Shown piece by piece: positions 54,763-64,000 of a DNA stretch of 64,000 nucleotides. How positions within the stretch are numbered: the stretch's first letter is position 1; every line of letters begins with the position of its first letter. The notes beneath the pieces are model-generated. The model had not been told where the DNA came from. It did no database searches and saw only the letters and a program-made list of their open reading frames with translations. The stretch lies in NCBI RefSeq assembly GCF_000383615.1, contig NZ_KB911584.1, positions 284,976-348,975 on the forward strand, in the 5' to 3' direction. The DNA is from Streptomyces canus 299MFChir4.1. Lineage in GTDB: Bacteria > Actinomycetota > Actinomycetes > Streptomycetales > Streptomycetaceae. Both the position numbers and the translations under genes were made by a program.

Positions 54763-54899
54763 GCCGATGGCCCCCCAACTAGGCCCTGCACACGCGATCG
54801 GACCGACCCCGAGAGGCCGGTCCGATTCTGTCGAGCGCATGGGCCAAAAGGGCCAGATCGCCGGGAGAACTCACCCTATCGAGTGAAGTGACCGGATAT

Positions 54900-54929
54900 G
54901 GGGGTGTGCGGGCGCAGCCCCACACCCCC
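54900..54929 (-). terminator. Hairpin terminator after pheT
   Basis: GGGGGTGTG (54900-54908) pairs with CACACCCCC (54921-54929), a 9-bp stem with a 12-nt loop, 8 nt past the pheT stop. Confidence 0.75.
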
Positions 54930-54936
54930 AGGGCGA

Positions 54937-57435
54937 CTAGGCCCTCAGCACCGCCCCGGTCCGCTCGCCCGCGAGGGCGACCGCCGCGTCCCGAGCCGCG
55001 GAAGCCTCGTCCACGGTCAGCGTCCGGTCACCCGCACGGAAGCGCAACGCGTACGCCAGCGACTTCCGCCCGTCACCCAGCTGCTCCTCGTTCTCGTACA
55101 CGTCGAACAGCCGGATGCCCTCGAGGAGTTCGCCCGCACCCTCACGCAGCGCGGCCTCGACCTCGGCGTGCGGCACGAACTTGTCGACGACCAGGGCGAC
55201 ATCCTGCGTGGCCACCGGGAACGTGGAGATGTTCGGCGCCTGCGGGGTGTCGTCGCCTGCCGCCTCCAGGACGTCCAGGTCCAGTTCCATCGCGCAGGTG
55301 CGGGCGGGCAGCCCGAACGCCTTCACGACGCGCGGGTGCAGCTCACCGGCATGGCCGACGACGGTGTCGCCGACCACGAACTCGGCACAGCGCCCGGGGT
55401 GCCACGGCCCGTACTGACCGCCCCGCACGACCAGTTCGGCCCCGGCCTCACGCGCGACCAGTCGACCGGCCTCGACCGCGTCGGCCCAGTCGGCCGGACG
55501 GCCCCTGCCCCACCAGCCGGCCTGCTCGCGCGCCCCGGCGAGCACCACGGCCACGCGCCGCGGCTGCTCCGGCAGCGCGGCGTCCAGCTCGGCGATCTCC
55601 GCGTCCGTGGGACGGCGGTCGACCGGCAGCACCGCGGCGACCCGCTGCTCCGAACGCGGCAGGAAGACCAGCCCGGTCTCGAACAGGGCCAGGTCGTGCG
55701 TGCCCCGCCCGTCGTTGCGTCGCAGCGCACCGAGCAGACCCGGCAGCAGGGACGTACGGAGCGCGGGCTCCTCGTCGTTGAGCGGGTTCGTCAGCCTGAC
55801 GACACGGCGGGCCGGGTCGTCGGCCTCCAGGCCGAGCTGGTCGAAGACCTGCTCGCTCACGAAGGGGTAGTTCGGCGCCTCGACGTACCCGGCACCGGCC
55901 AGCACCCGCCCGACCCTGCGGTGCAGCCGCTGACGGTGGGTCAGGCCACGCCCGGCCGGCGGCCTGGGCAGTGTGGAGGGCAGGTTCTCGTAGCCCTCCA
56001 GACGGATGACCTCTTCGGCCAGGTCGTTGATGTCCCGGAGGTCGGGACGCCAGGACGGCACGGTGACGACCAGCTCGTCCTGCCCGTACACGTCGCAGCC
56101 GACCTCCTGGAGACGCCGTACGACGGTCTCGCGGCCGTAGGAGACACCCGCGACCTTGTCGGGGTGGTCCGCCGGAATGCTGATGGTGTGCGGGGCGGAC
56201 GGGGCGACGACCTCGGTGACACCGGCCTCGGCGGTGCCGCCCGCGAGCAGCACCAGCAGGTCGACCGTGCGCTGCGCGGCAGCGGAGGCGGCCTGCGGGT
56301 CGACACCGCGCTCGAAGCGCCGGGACGCCTCGGAGGACAGCTTGTGGCGCCGGGCCGTGCGCGCGATGGAGACCGCGTCGAAGTGGGCGGCCTCGATGAC
56401 CACGTCGGTGGTGCCTTCACCCTCGACGTGGTCGGCGATCTCGGTGTTCGCGCCGCCCATCACGCCGGCGAGGCCGATCGGGCCCCGCTCGTCCGTGATG
56501 ACCAGGTCCTCGGCGTGCAGCTTCCGCTCGACGCCGTCGAGGGTCTTGATCCGCTCGCCCTCTTCGGCGCGGCGCACCCCGATGGTGCCCTGGACCAGGG
56601 TGCGGTCGTAGGCGTGCAGCGGCTGGCCGAGCTCCATCATCACGTAGTTGGTGACGTCGACGGCGAGCGAGATCGGGCGCATGCCGACCTTCTGGAGCCG
56701 GCGCTGCAGCCAGAGCGGGGAGCGGGCCTCGGGGCTCAGACCGGTGACGGTGCGCGCGGTGAAGCGGTCGCAGCCGAACGGGTCGGAGACCTGGACCGGA
56801 TAGCCGAAGGCGTTCGGGCCCGGCACGTCGAGGAGCGCCGGGTCGCGCAGCGGGAGGCCGTAGGCGATGGCGGCCTCGCGGGCCACGCCGCGGATGGACA
56901 GGCAGTCGCCGCGGTTGGCGGTGACGGCGATGTCCAGGACCTCGTCGACCAGTTCGAGGAGCTCGATGGCGTCCTTGCCTACCACGGTCTCCGGCGGCAG
57001 CACGATGATGCCGTGGCTGCCGTCGTCGCCCATGCCCAGCTCGTCGCCGGAGCAGATCATGCCGTGCGAGGTCTTGCCGTAGGTCTTGCGGGCGGAGATC
57101 GAGAAGCCGCCGGGCAGCGTGGCACCCGGGAGCACGACCACGACCTTGTCGCCGACGGCGAAGTTCCGGGCGCCGCAGACGATCTCCTGGGGCTCACCGG
57201 TGCCGTTGGCCTGGCCGACGTCGACCGTGCAGAAGCGGATCGGCTTCTTGAAGCCCTCCAGCTCCTCGATGGTCAGCACCTGGCCGACGACCAGGGGGCC
57301 CTTGATGTCGGCGCCGAGGTGCTCGACGGACTCGACCTCGAGACCGGCCGAAATGAGCTTGGCCTGGACGTCACGGCCGGTTTCGGTCGCCGGCAGGTCG
57401 ACGTACTCCCGCAGCCAAGAAAGCGGGACCCGCAT
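54937..57435 (-). CDS. Phenylalanyl-tRNA synthetase beta chain
   Basis: 832 residues, normal size. Opens [15 protein letters not shown]. Domains in order: EMAP-like tRNA-binding fold about 45-155 ([27 protein letters not shown]), B3/B4 editing domain about 215-385, B5 about 410-480, catalytic-like core about 500-700 ([16 protein letters not shown] and following) and the C-terminal ferredoxin-like anticodon-binding domain about 740-832 ([31 protein letters not shown]). It pairs with PheS as an alpha2beta2 enzyme charging tRNA-Phe and editing Tyr. Its ATG overlaps the pheS stop by 1 nt. Confidence 0.97.
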   Translation of the reverse strand: MRVPLSWLREYVDLPATETGRDVQAKLISAGLEVESVEHLGADIKGPLVVGQVLTIEELEGFKKPIRFCTVDVGQANGTGEPQEIVCGARNFAVGDKVVVVLPGATLPGGFSISARKTYGKTSHGMICSGDELGMGDDGSHGIIVLPPETVVGKDAIELLELVDEVLDIAVTANRGDCLSIRGVAREAAIAYGLPLRDPALLDVPGPNAFGYPVQVSDPFGCDRFTARTVTGLSPEARSPLWLQRRLQKVGMRPISLAVDVTNYVMMELGQPLHAYDRTLVQGTIGVRRAEEGERIKTLDGVERKLHAEDLVITDERGPIGLAGVMGGANTEIADHVEGEGTTDVVIEAAHFDAVSIARTARRHKLSSEASRRFERGVDPQAASAAAQRTVDLLVLLAGGTAEAGVTEVVAPSAPHTISIPADHPDKVAGVSYGRETVVRRLQEVGCDVYGQDELVVTVPSWRPDLRDINDLAEEVIRLEGYENLPSTLPRPPAGRGLTHRQRLHRRVGRVLAGAGYVEAPNYPFVSEQVFDQLGLEADDPARRVVRLTNPLNDEEPALRTSLLPGLLGALRRNDGRGTHDLALFETGLVFLPRSEQRVAAVLPVDRRPTDAEIAELDAALPEQPRRVAVVLAGAREQAGWWGRGRPADWADAVEAGRLVAREAGAELVVRGGQYGPWHPGRCAEFVVGDTVVGHAGELHPRVVKAFGLPARTCAMELDLDVLEAAGDDTPQAPNISTFPVATQDVALVVDKFVPHAEVEAALREGAGELLEGIRLFDVYENEEQLGDGRKSLAYALRFRAGDRTLTVDEASAARDAAVALAGERTGAVLRA

Positions 57436-58556
57436 CAGATCTCCATCCCGAACGGCCGGGTGAACCGGACGTCACCCTCGACCATGTCTCGCATGTCCTC
57501 GACGTTGTGGCGGAACATCAGCATCCGCTCGATGCCGAACCCGAAGGCGAAGCCGCTGTACTTCTGCGGGTCGACGCCACAGGCGGTCAGCACCTTGGGG
57601 TTGACCATCCCGCAGCCGCCCAGCTCGATCCAGCCCTCCGAGGAGCAGGTACGGCAGGGGCGGTCGGGGTTGCCGACGGACTCGCCGCGGCAGACGTAGC
57701 ACACCATGTCCATCTCGGCGGACGGCTCGGTGAAGGGGAAGAAGTTCGGGCGCAGCCGGGTCTTCATGCCCTCGCCGAACAGGGCCTGGACCATGTGGTC
57801 CATGGTGCCCTTGAGGTCGGCCATGGTCAGGCCCTCGTCGACGGCCAGCAGTTCGACCTGGCGGAAGACCGGGGTGTGCGTGGCGTCCAGCTCGTCGGTG
57901 CGGTAGACGACGCCGGGGCAGATCACGTACACCGGCAGCTCACGGCTGAGCAGCGAGCGGATCTGCACGGGCGAGGTGTGGGTGCGCAGCACGACACCGG
58001 ACTCGGTGCCGCCTTCCGGGCCCTCGACGAAGAAGGTGTCCTGCTCACCGCGGGCCGGGTGGTCCGGGCCGATGTTGAGCGCGTCGAAGTTGAACCACTC
58101 GGCCTCGACCTGGGGGCCCTCGGCGACCTCGTAGCCCATGGCCACGAAGACGTCCTCGATGCGCTCGGAGAGCGTGGTGAGCGGGTGGCGGGCGCCGGCC
58201 GGCACACGGTCGTACGGCAGTGTGACGTCCACCGCCTCCTCGACCAGCACACGCTGGTCGCGCTCGGCCTCCAGCTCGCCCTGGCGGGCGGCGAGGGCCT
58301 TGTTCACCGCGCCGCGGGCCTGGCCGACGAGTTTGCCGGCGGCGGCCTTGGCGTGCGGGGGCAGGGCGCCGATCTCGCGGTTGGCGAGGGCCAGCGGGGA
58401 GGCGCCCCCGGTGTGGGCGACCTTGGCCTCCTGGAGCGCGTCGAGGGAGTCCGCCGCGGCGAAGGCGGCGAGCGCCTCTTCCCGCATGCGCTCGATCTCT
58501 TCCGGTTTCAGGGCCTCGACCTCTACAGGGTCGTACGACTTGTTCGGTGCCGACAT
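57435..58556 (-). CDS. Phenylalanyl-tRNA synthetase alpha chain
   Basis: 373 residues. The N-terminal coiled-coil arm (about 1-95) binds tRNA. The class-II catalytic domain has [61 protein letters not shown] (motif 2) and [24 protein letters not shown] (motif 3). Activates phenylalanine and charges tRNA-Phe with PheT. GGAAGAG precedes the ATG. It follows the sensor kinase gene on the same strand after 153 nt that contain no T-box or Phe-rich leader I can see. Confidence 0.97.
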   Translation of the reverse strand: MSAPNKSYDPVEVEALKPEEIERMREEALAAFAAADSLDALQEAKVAHTGGASPLALANREIGALPPHAKAAAGKLVGQARGAVNKALAARQGELEAERDQRVLVEEAVDVTLPYDRVPAGARHPLTTLSERIEDVFVAMGYEVAEGPQVEAEWFNFDALNIGPDHPARGEQDTFFVEGPEGGTESGVVLRTHTSPVQIRSLLSRELPVYVICPGVVYRTDELDATHTPVFRQVELLAVDEGLTMADLKGTMDHMVQALFGEGMKTRLRPNFFPFTEPSAEMDMVCYVCRGESVGNPDRPCRTCSSEGWIELGGCGMVNPKVLTACGVDPQKYSGFAFGFGIERMLMFRHNVEDMRDMVEGDVRFTRPFGMEI

Positions 58557-58709
58557 CTCTTCCCGTGCTTCCGATTGGCTGGCTGAAGGTCCCCGTCACC
58601 GACTCACGCCGACTCTTTCGGAGGGCCGTCCATGGGACACAAAGGTGCCAAAGGCCGAGTCTAACGGGGTGGGGGTGTACGAATGCGCCCGCGGGCGGCT
58701 CGGCGGATC

Positions 58710-59828
58710 TCAGCTGAGATAGGCCGGAGCGCTCACGGGCAACGTAAATCGGAACTCGGCGCCGCCCTGGGAGCCGCGGCCGACCGTGATGGTGCCGCCG
58801 TGGGCCTCGACGATGCCCTTGACGATGTAGAGCCCCAGGCCGGTGCCACCGCGCTTGCTGCCCCGCCAGAAGCGGGTGAAGACGCGGTTCATGGACTCCT
58901 CCGGGATGCCGGGACCCTCGTCGCTCACCGTGACCGACGTACCGGTGTCCTCTCCCTCCCGGGGGGACGCCGTGGGCGTGATGTCAATCGTGACGGTTCC
59001 CTCGCCGTGCCGCACCGCATTTTCGAGCAGGTTGCTGAGCACCTGGTCGATCTTGTCGGGATCGGCCCACAGCATGGGCAGCGGCTGCTCCAGGCGCAGC
59101 AGGAACCGGTCGGCGGCGAGGCCCGCGGCGACGTAGGCCTGGATGTGGCGTCCGACGGCGGCGCCGATGTCGACGGGCTGGCGCCTGACCTCCAGGCGCC
59201 CGGAGTCGATGCGGGAGATGTCGAGCAGCTCGGCGATGAGCCGGGTGACCCGGTCGGCGTCCGCGTCGACCGTCTCCAGCATCAGGCGCTTCTGGTCGTC
59301 GGTGAACCTCTCCCACTTGGCGAGGAGGGTCGCGGTGAAGCCCTTGACGGAGGTGAGCGGGGAGCGCAGCTCGTGGGCGACGGTGGCGATCAGCTCGGCG
59401 TGGCTGCGCTCGGTGCGGCGGCGGGCCTCGGTGTCGCGCAGGCTGACCACGACACGGTGGACGGGTCCGGTGGGCTCGGCGCGCACGTACTGTGCGGAGA
59501 CCAGGACCTCACGGCCGCCCGGCAGCAGCAGGTTCCGCTCGGGCTGTCGCCTGCGGATGGCGAGGCCTCCGTAGGGATCGGTCAGCTGCCACCAGCGCCG
59601 CCCCTCCAGGTCCTCTAACGGAAGGGCCTTCTCCAGTCGCTGTCCGAGGGCGTTCTCGGCGGGCAGGGCGGTGATCCGGGCCGCGGCGGCGTTGAAGCAG
59701 ATCACGCGGCCCTGCTCGTCCGCGACGACCAGGCCGTCGGGCAGCTGGTCGGGATCGATGCCGAGCTCGGCGAGACCACCGGCGCAGGCCTCGGACACGC
59801 CGTGCGCGCTCCTCGTGCCGACACTCAT
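58710..59828 (-). CDS. Cytoplasmic PAS-domain sensor histidine kinase
   Basis: 372 residues from ATG at 59828; the longer frame to 59939 lacks protein character. No transmembrane helix. A PAS domain (about 20-130: GIDPDQLPDGLVVADEQGRVICFNAAAARITALPAENALGQRL) precedes the H-box ELIATVAHELRSPLTSVKGFTATLL and an ATPase domain (NLLENAVRHGEG, VSDEGPGIPEESMNRVFTRFWRG, GGTGLGLYIVKGIVEAHGG). No response regulator gene is adjacent. It sits between an RNA methylase and pheS in a run of translation genes, so it is an orphan kinase with an unknown partner. Confidence 0.92.
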   Translation of the reverse strand: MSVGTRSAHGVSEACAGGLAELGIDPDQLPDGLVVADEQGRVICFNAAAARITALPAENALGQRLEKALPLEDLEGRRWWQLTDPYGGLAIRRRQPERNLLLPGGREVLVSAQYVRAEPTGPVHRVVVSLRDTEARRRTERSHAELIATVAHELRSPLTSVKGFTATLLAKWERFTDDQKRLMLETVDADADRVTRLIAELLDISRIDSGRLEVRRQPVDIGAAVGRHIQAYVAAGLAADRFLLRLEQPLPMLWADPDKIDQVLSNLLENAVRHGEGTVTIDITPTASPREGEDTGTSVTVSDEGPGIPEESMNRVFTRFWRGSKRGGTGLGLYIVKGIVEAHGGTITVGRGSQGGAEFRFTLPVSAPAYLS

Positions 59829-59877
59829 CCCCGCACCCCACCTCTCAGGCGTCTGAGGGGCCCCCGAGCTGGTCACC

Positions 59878-60729
59878 CTACTGGTTCTCGGTGACGGAGC
59901 GGCACCCTCCGAGGGCGCGCTGTGCACGGGCTGACGCATAGAGACATACGGCGGCCGCGGTGGCGAGGTTCAGGCTCTCGGCCTTCCCGTGGATCGGGAC
60001 ACGCACCACGGCGTCCGTGAGTGCGCGGGTCTCCTCCGGGAGCCCCCAGGCCTCGTTGCCGAAGACCCACGCGGTCGGCCCGCCCATGGTGCCCTTGTCG
60101 AGCTCGGCGTCGAGGTCGTCGGTGCCGGCCCCGTCGGCGGCGAGAATGCGCACACCGGCCCGCCTGAGCCCCTCGACTGCGTCCTCCACGGGTACGCCCA
60201 CGGCGACGGGCAGGTGGAAGAGGGAGCCCACCGAGGCGCGTACGGCCTTGGGGTTGTAGAGATCGACGGACGCGTCGGTCAGTACGACGGCCTCGGCTCC
60301 GGCGGCGTCGGCGCACCGCAGGACGGTGCCGGCGTTCCCGGGGTCCCGTACGTTGGCGAGCACGGCGACGAGCTTCGGCCGGGCGGCGAGGATCTCCTCG
60401 AAGGGGGTGTCGAGGAACCGGCAGATCCCGACGAGCCCCTGCGGGGTGACCGTCGTCGAGATGTCGGCGATGACGTCCTCGGCGGCGAGGTGCACGCGGG
60501 CCCCGACGGCCCGGGCCTCCCCCACGATGTCGGCGTACCGCTCCGCGGCCTCGACGGTAGCGAACAGCTCGACCAGGGTGTCCTTGTGTCCCGCGGCCTC
60601 GCGCACGGCCTGCGGCCCCTCGGCGAGGAACAGCCGCTCCTTGCCCCGGAAGTTCCGCCGGGCGAGCCGCCGGGCGGCCGAGACCCGGGGGGACCGGGGG
60701 GAGATCAACTCGGGGGTGACGGGGGGCAT
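59878..60729 (-). CDS. TrmH/SpoU-family rRNA 2'-O-methyltransferase
   Basis: 283 residues from ATG at 60729 (MPPVTPELISPRSPRVSAARRLARRNFR), with GAAGGTGA upstream. An RNA-binding N-terminal domain (about 10-90) is followed by the knotted methylase: AVLANVRDPGNAGTVLRCADAAGAEAVVLTDASVDLYNPKAVRASVGSLFHLPV, VFGNEAWGLPEE and PIHGKAESLNLATAAAVCLYA, the three SpoU motifs. Position right after rplT suggests a target in 23S rRNA. Related genes include thiostrepton-resistance methylases, but no resistance can be inferred here. Confidence 0.9.
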   Translation of the reverse strand: MPPVTPELISPRSPRVSAARRLARRNFRGKERLFLAEGPQAVREAAGHKDTLVELFATVEAAERYADIVGEARAVGARVHLAAEDVIADISTTVTPQGLVGICRFLDTPFEEILAARPKLVAVLANVRDPGNAGTVLRCADAAGAEAVVLTDASVDLYNPKAVRASVGSLFHLPVAVGVPVEDAVEGLRRAGVRILAADGAGTDDLDAELDKGTMGGPTAWVFGNEAWGLPEETRALTDAVVRVPIHGKAESLNLATAAAVCLYASARAQRALGGCRSVTENQ

Positions 60730-60834
60730 TCGACTCACCTTCGGTACCAATTCTCCGCACCACTCAACGCAACGGACCCGCAGGCAGAAACCCACGGGTC
60801 CATCCAGTCACGTCGGCCTAGGCCAAGTGCGACG

Positions 60835-61218
60835 TCACGCGGCCTTGGGCGCGTTCACGTCGGCCGGCAGCGCCTTCTGGGCGACCTCGACGAGCGCCGA
60901 GAAGGCGGTCGCGTCGTTGACGGCCAGCTCGGCCAGGATCTTGCGGTCGACCTCGATGTTCGCGGCCTTCAGACCCTGGATGAGGCGGTTGTACGTCATG
61001 CCGTTGGCGCGGGCAGCGGCGTTGATGCGCTGGATCCACAGCTGACGGAAGTCGCCCTTGCGCTTCTTGCGGTCGTTGTAGTTGTAGACCAGCGAGTGGG
61101 TGACCTGCTCCTTGGCCTTGCGGTACAGGCGCGAACGCTGACCGCGGTAGCCGGAGGCCGCCTCGAGGATCGCCCGGCGCTTCTTGTGGGCGTTGACTGC
61201 CCGCTTGACGCGTGCCAC
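60835..61218 (-). CDS. 50S ribosomal protein L20
   Basis: 127 residues from GTG at 61218 with AAGGAG 7 nt upstream. Typical sequence: [99 protein letters not shown]. It binds 23S rRNA early in 50S assembly and in some bacteria also represses its own operon by binding the leader mRNA. Third gene of infC-rpmI-rplT. Confidence 0.98.
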   Translation of the reverse strand: MARVKRAVNAHKKRRAILEAASGYRGQRSRLYRKAKEQVTHSLVYNYNDRKKRKGDFRQLWIQRINAAARANGMTYNRLIQGLKAANIEVDRKILAELAVNDATAFSALVEVAQKALPADVNAPKAA

Positions 61219-61315
61219 TTGTTAACTCCTTGTAGCGGGGCCGTGGTTGGACTCACACGGCCCGGTATCGATTGGGTCCCGGTCTAGAGGTGCTTCAGGC
61301 GCTGGGCGCCCGGCC

Positions 61316-61510
61316 TCACTTGCCGAGAAGCTTCTTGATCTTCGCGGCGTCGCCCGGGGCCATCTCGGCGTTGCCGGTGAGGCGACGCGTCACGCGGGAC
61401 GACTTGTGCTCGAGCAGGTGGCGCTTGCCGGCGCGCTCGCGGAGCACCTTGCCGGAGCCGGTGATCTTGAAGCGCTTGCTGGCACCGCTGTGCGACTTGT
61501 TCTTCGGCAT
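61316..61510 (-). CDS. 50S ribosomal protein L35
   Basis: 64 residues, basic: [64 protein letters not shown], matching L35 end to end. AGGAGAG lies before the ATG. Binds 23S rRNA. Middle gene of the infC-rpmI-rplT operon. Confidence 0.97.
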   Translation of the reverse strand: MPKNKSHSGASKRFKITGSGKVLRERAGKRHLLEHKSSRVTRRLTGNAEMAPGDAAKIKKLLGK

Positions 61511-61620
61511 AGCGCCGTTCTCTCCTCGTCGGTGGCGCTCCGGTGCCCGGTCCTGAAACCGGGCACTGTGAGCGTCGCTCTTGTATCGGTTGGGTCCTGG
61601 GGACTCGCGTCCCCCCGGGA

Positions 61621-62310
61621 TCACGCCTCGGCGGAAGCCTCTGCCGGGGTCTCGACCTCGGTCTCGACCTCGGTCTCGGTCGCGATACCGGTCTCGTCCT
61701 CGTCGGACTCCGCGGCGTTCTGCGACTTGCCGGGGTTGGCCTTCGCGTCTGCCTTGCGGGCTTCCTGCGCCTGGCGGGCCTCGGCCATCGCCTCGGTCTT
61801 CTTCTTGTGCGGACCGAGAACCATGATCATGTTTCGGCCGTCCTGCTTCGGGTTCGACTCGATGAACCCGAGGTCCTGGACGTCCTCCGCGAGACGCTGC
61901 AGCAGTCGGTAGCCCAGCTCGGGCCGGGACTGCTCGCGACCACGGAACATGATCGTGATCTTGACCTTGTCGCCCTGCTTGAGGAACCGGACGACGTGAC
62001 CCTTCTTGGTGTCATAGTCGTGCGGGTCGATCTTCGGCCGGAGCTTCATCTCCTTGATGACCGTGTGCGCCTGGTTCTTGCGCGCCTCACGGGCCTTCAT
62101 GGCCGACTCGTACTTGAACTTCCCGTAGTCCATGAGCTTGCACACAGGCGGACGGGCGGTCGCCGCCACCTCGACCAGGTCCAGGTCGTACTCCTGCGCA
62201 AGCTCCAGTGCCTTGGCCAGGGGGACGATGCCCACCTGCTCGCCACTGGGACCGACAAGTCGCACCTCTGGAACGCGAATCCGGTCGTTGATGCGGGGCT
62301 CGGCGCTGAT
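61621..62310 (-). CDS. Translation initiation factor IF-3
   Basis: About 229 residues if translation starts at ATC 62310, which has GAGGAGG five bases before it (reading [20 protein letters not shown], the normal IF-3 N-terminus). An in-frame TAA lies 12 nt upstream of that codon and no ATG/GTG/TTG intervenes; the next usable standard start, GTG 62265, would remove the conserved [13 protein letters not shown] segment. Domains: N-terminal (about 5-75), linker, C-terminal (about 85-175: [37 protein letters not shown]), then an acidic, Glu/Ala/Thr-rich tail of about 50 residues usual in actinomycetes. It keeps subunits apart and checks start codons. Atypical start codons on infC allow self-repression. 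Confidence 0.95.
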   Translation of the reverse strand: MSAEPRINDRIRVPEVRLVGPSGEQVGIVPLAKALELAQEYDLDLVEVAATARPPVCKLMDYGKFKYESAMKAREARKNQAHTVIKEMKLRPKIDPHDYDTKKGHVVRFLKQGDKVKITIMFRGREQSRPELGYRLLQRLAEDVQDLGFIESNPKQDGRNMIMVLGPHKKKTEAMAEARQAQEARKADAKANPGKSQNAAESDEDETGIATETEVETEVETPAEASAEA

Positions 62311-62680
62311 GGATCCTCCTCGGTTAGCACCACACGGCGGTCTGGCGGACCGCCGCGTATGTCATTTTCGTCAGACCTAACCGCGCCGAAGCACAAAAAA
62401 TGCCCCGGACGATCACAGACGGGGCTCCAAACACTGCCGGAGCACCGCCGCGATGCCGCGGGGCGCGCTTTCGGGCGACTCCATCGTCCGTACGGAACGA
62501 TGGTGGCCGCCTGACCGGGGTGACCCGCCGTCCCGGAGGGCGGTCGGGTGGGAGATCGGAGCCTCCACTTGTGGGCCGGTCACACTTACACACAGGTGTG
62601 TCCGGCCGGTCGTCACACAAGGTTAGCAGCAACCCGGGGGTGGTGCGAACCGGCCGGTGCCGGGCCCTATCGTGTGGGGC
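62311..62680. other. infC leader and divergent promoter region
   Basis: 370 bp without a supported gene. On the minus strand it holds a foldback CCATCGT/ACGATGG (62481-62503), then a terminator-like hairpin with T-run (62395-62425), then a GGCGGTC/GACCGCC stem (62336-62354) just before the infC ribosome-binding site. A 13-codon frame, [13 protein letters not shown], ends 12 nt before the infC start. The right part must hold promoters for infC and for the divergent DUF1844 gene. Confidence 0.65.
62395..62425 (-). terminator. Intrinsic terminator (attenuator) in the infC leader
   Basis: On the minus strand GCCCCG (62425-62420), a 12-nt loop, CGGGGC (62407-62402), then A and six T (62400-62395). 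It has a proper T-run, rare in this window, and lies about 85 nt before the infC start, inside the leader, so it can abort the infC-rpmI-rplT transcript. Confidence 0.75.
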
Positions 62681-63046
62681 ATGAGTGACACCCCTCCCGC
62701 GTCTCCTGACTCCCCCGGCTTCGACGAGATGACCCGCGACATCGCCGAGGTCCCCGCCGTCGAGGTGATCGTGACGGTCGCCGTCAACCTGATGAGCGCC
62801 GCCGCCGTGAAGCTCGGTCTGACCGAGGAGGGCGACAAGTACAAGGACCTGGACGAGGCCCGCAAGCTGATCCACGCCCTCGCCGGCCTGCTGGACGGCA
62901 GCGCGACGGAGATCAGCTCCTTCCACGCGGCCCCGCTGCGGGACGGGCTGAAGTCCCTCCAGCTGGCCTTCCGTGAGGCGTCCCTGGTCCCGGACGAGCC
63001 GGGCCACGGCCCCGGCGAGAAGTACACCGGGCCGATCTACGGCTAG
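62681..63046 (+). CDS. DUF1844-domain protein
   Basis: 121 residues from ATG at 62681. The core FDEMTRDIAEVPAVEVIVTVAVNLMSAAAVKLGLTEEGDKYKDLDEARKLIHALAGLLDGSATEISSFHAAPLRDGLKSLQLAFREAS is the DUF1844 pattern, a small helical protein usually encoded next to infC in actinobacteria. Function unknown. No membrane segment. Its stop is 1 nt from the end of the convergent SseB-family gene. Confidence 0.9.
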   Translation: MSDTPPASPDSPGFDEMTRDIAEVPAVEVIVTVAVNLMSAAAVKLGLTEEGDKYKDLDEARKLIHALAGLLDGSATEISSFHAAPLRDGLKSLQLAFREASLVPDEPGHGPGEKYTGPIYG

Positions 63047-63047
63047 C

Positions 63048-63779
63048 TCATCCCCGTACGTACAAGGGCTCGCCCGGCGGCGTGGCCCCGGCCGGCAGGA
63101 CTGCCAGGTCGAGGCCGCGCACCAGGCGGGCCCTCAGTGTCTCGTCGGCGGCGAGGCGCTCGGCCACGGCCCGTGCGGCGTCCGCGGGCGTCGCGGACGG
63201 CTCCAGCACGAGGGCCAGGGTGCCGTCGGCCTGCCCCGGCCCGAGGTGGGCGCGGAGCACGGCGGGCTCGGCGGCCACGGCGTCCCGTACGGCCCCGAGG
63301 ACGGCCGGGTCGGCCAGCGGGTCGGCGTTCACACGGCCCTCGGCGAGCGCGAGCAGCGCGGGACCGGTCAGCTCGAAGGGCACCGGGCCCGCCAGGTCCA
63401 GTACGACCGTGTCGGCCTTCTCGTGCGCGGCGGCCTGCAGCGCCTGGTGCAGGGGTACGGCGACGGGGCGGGCCTCGGGGTCCCAGCGGGCGAGGGACTC
63501 GGTGGAGGTGAAGGCGGGCAGGGCGGTCCGGGAGCCGGCCTTCAGCGTCGGGACGGCCATGTCGCTGGTCTTCTCGCGGCGCAGCCCGTTCTCGTCCTCC
63601 TCGACCTCGCCGAGCACGGCCACCACAGGGACGAGCAGCCGGGCGCCCTTGAGGGCCTCCAGGACGGGGCCCACGGCGGCGCGGTCCTCGGCCCACGCGC
63701 CGAGCGCCGCGCTCAGCCGGGGATCGGCGGAGCCGTCGTCGTCGGAGAAGCCGGAGTCGGGAATGTTCTTGTTCGCCAC
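63048..63779 (-). CDS. SseB-family protein
   Basis: 243 residues from GTG at 63779 (reads VANKNIPDSGFSDDDGSADPRLSAAL), a start typical of Streptomyces homologues; the frame is open to 63875. The SseB N-terminal domain spans about 20-125 (VLEALKGARLLVPVVAVLGEVEEDENGLRREKTSDMAVPTLKAGSRTALPAFTSTESLARWDPEARPVAV). The C-terminal part (about 130-243) binds no ligand I know of. Role in actinobacteria unknown; the name comes from an E. coli protein linked to serine/cysteine metabolism. Confidence 0.88.
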   Translation of the reverse strand: MANKNIPDSGFSDDDGSADPRLSAALGAWAEDRAAVGPVLEALKGARLLVPVVAVLGEVEEDENGLRREKTSDMAVPTLKAGSRTALPAFTSTESLARWDPEARPVAVPLHQALQAAAHEKADTVVLDLAGPVPFELTGPALLALAEGRVNADPLADPAVLGAVRDAVAAEPAVLRAHLGPGQADGTLALVLEPSATPADAARAVAERLAADETLRARLVRGLDLAVLPAGATPPGEPLYVRG

Positions 63780-63929
63780 GGTCACCGACCCTATAGGGGG
63801 CTTGCTGTTGCGGTTGTGCGGGCCCGGAAACGTGCCCGTGACGGCTTTCACGGGTTTCTCAGAGTTCGCTGACACAGCTCTAACGTCCGTCTAACGGCCC
63901 GCACAGTCGGCGGCCCGACGATCGGCGCC

Positions 63930-64000
63930 ATGGAGTCCTCCAGAGCCGCCAGACGCCGCGCCCGCAGGTTCCCGCGACGGCCGTTGACGTACACCGCGCT
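63930..64000 (+). CDS. Start of an unidentified gene, cut by the window edge
   Basis: ATG at 63930 opens a frame (MESSRAARRRARRFPRRPLTYTA) that runs off the end. The strongly basic start could precede a transmembrane helix. No Shine-Dalgarno is visible and only 23 codons are seen, so the call is weak. Confidence 0.35.
   Translation, partial: MESSRAARRRARRFPRRPLTYTA

Noticed and set aside
58557..58709. T-box or Phe-rich leader peptide in front of pheS
   Set aside because: No T-box motif, and the short frames there contain no Phe run; one starting at an ATG reads MDGPPKESA only.

Overview
The window is chromosomal core DNA of a Streptomyces-like actinomycete. GC is very high, GTG starts are common (TTG and ATC also occur), the ribosome-binding sites are GGAGG-like, and intergenic hairpins are GC-rich. 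From memory of the family, the gene order matches the S. coelicolor neighbourhood running from a Ser/Thr kinase through cobA/cobT, metNIQ, glpQ, argH, argCJBDR and pheST to infC-rpmI-rplT. I see no transposase, integrase, phage gene, tRNA, rRNA or CRISPR array.

Layout. 0-11 kb: small hypothetical genes, a membrane-anchored Ser/Thr kinase, a SpoU-type RNA methylase and three cobalamin genes (a SirC-CobA fusion, a very large BluB-CobT fusion with a disordered N-terminus, and CobL). 11-14.3 kb: a methionine ABC importer operon (metN-metI-metQ) preceded by a 28-codon Cys/Met-rich leader peptide. 14-19 kb: HAD phosphatase, small membrane proteins, a GNAT, a sigma factor, and a Tat-exported GlpQ divergent from an acyltransferase, with a tandem PHO-box-like array between them. 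19-25 kb: a tetR-MFS efflux operon behind a perfect 38-bp palindrome, an aldo/keto reductase, argH with ARG boxes, and a secreted protein made of two near-identical domains.

25-33 kb: the most coherent accessory system. A two-component system is divergent from two copies of a [ferric-reductase-like transmembrane flavohaem protein + exported FMN-binding protein] module, followed by apbE, the FAD:protein FMN transferase that would attach the flavin. This reads as a trans-membrane, flavin-based electron-export chain. 33-38 kb: the argC-argJ-argB-argD-argR operon, tightly overlapped and preceded by ARG boxes.

38-54 kb: a mixed stretch with a YfhO-like membrane protein, a secreted GH51 arabinofuranosidase, several DUF proteins and GNATs, a MocR-type regulator whose start codon overlaps that of a divergent EamA transporter, a Tat-exported GH10-like hydrolase, a 3-hydroxybutyryl-CoA dehydrogenase, a NUDIX hydrolase, a TPR-type regulator and a SpoIIE-type phosphatase. 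54-62.7 kb: translation genes on the minus strand, infC (ATC start, terminator-like attenuator in its leader)-rpmI-rplT-RNA methylase-histidine kinase-pheS-pheT. The right edge holds a DUF1844 protein, an SseB-family protein and the start of an unidentified gene.

A short element (CGCGCAGTTCCCCGCGCCCCT and close variants) recurs at gene 3' ends through the window and supplies stop codons or C-terminal residues. All family assignments come from reading motifs; no database search was run.
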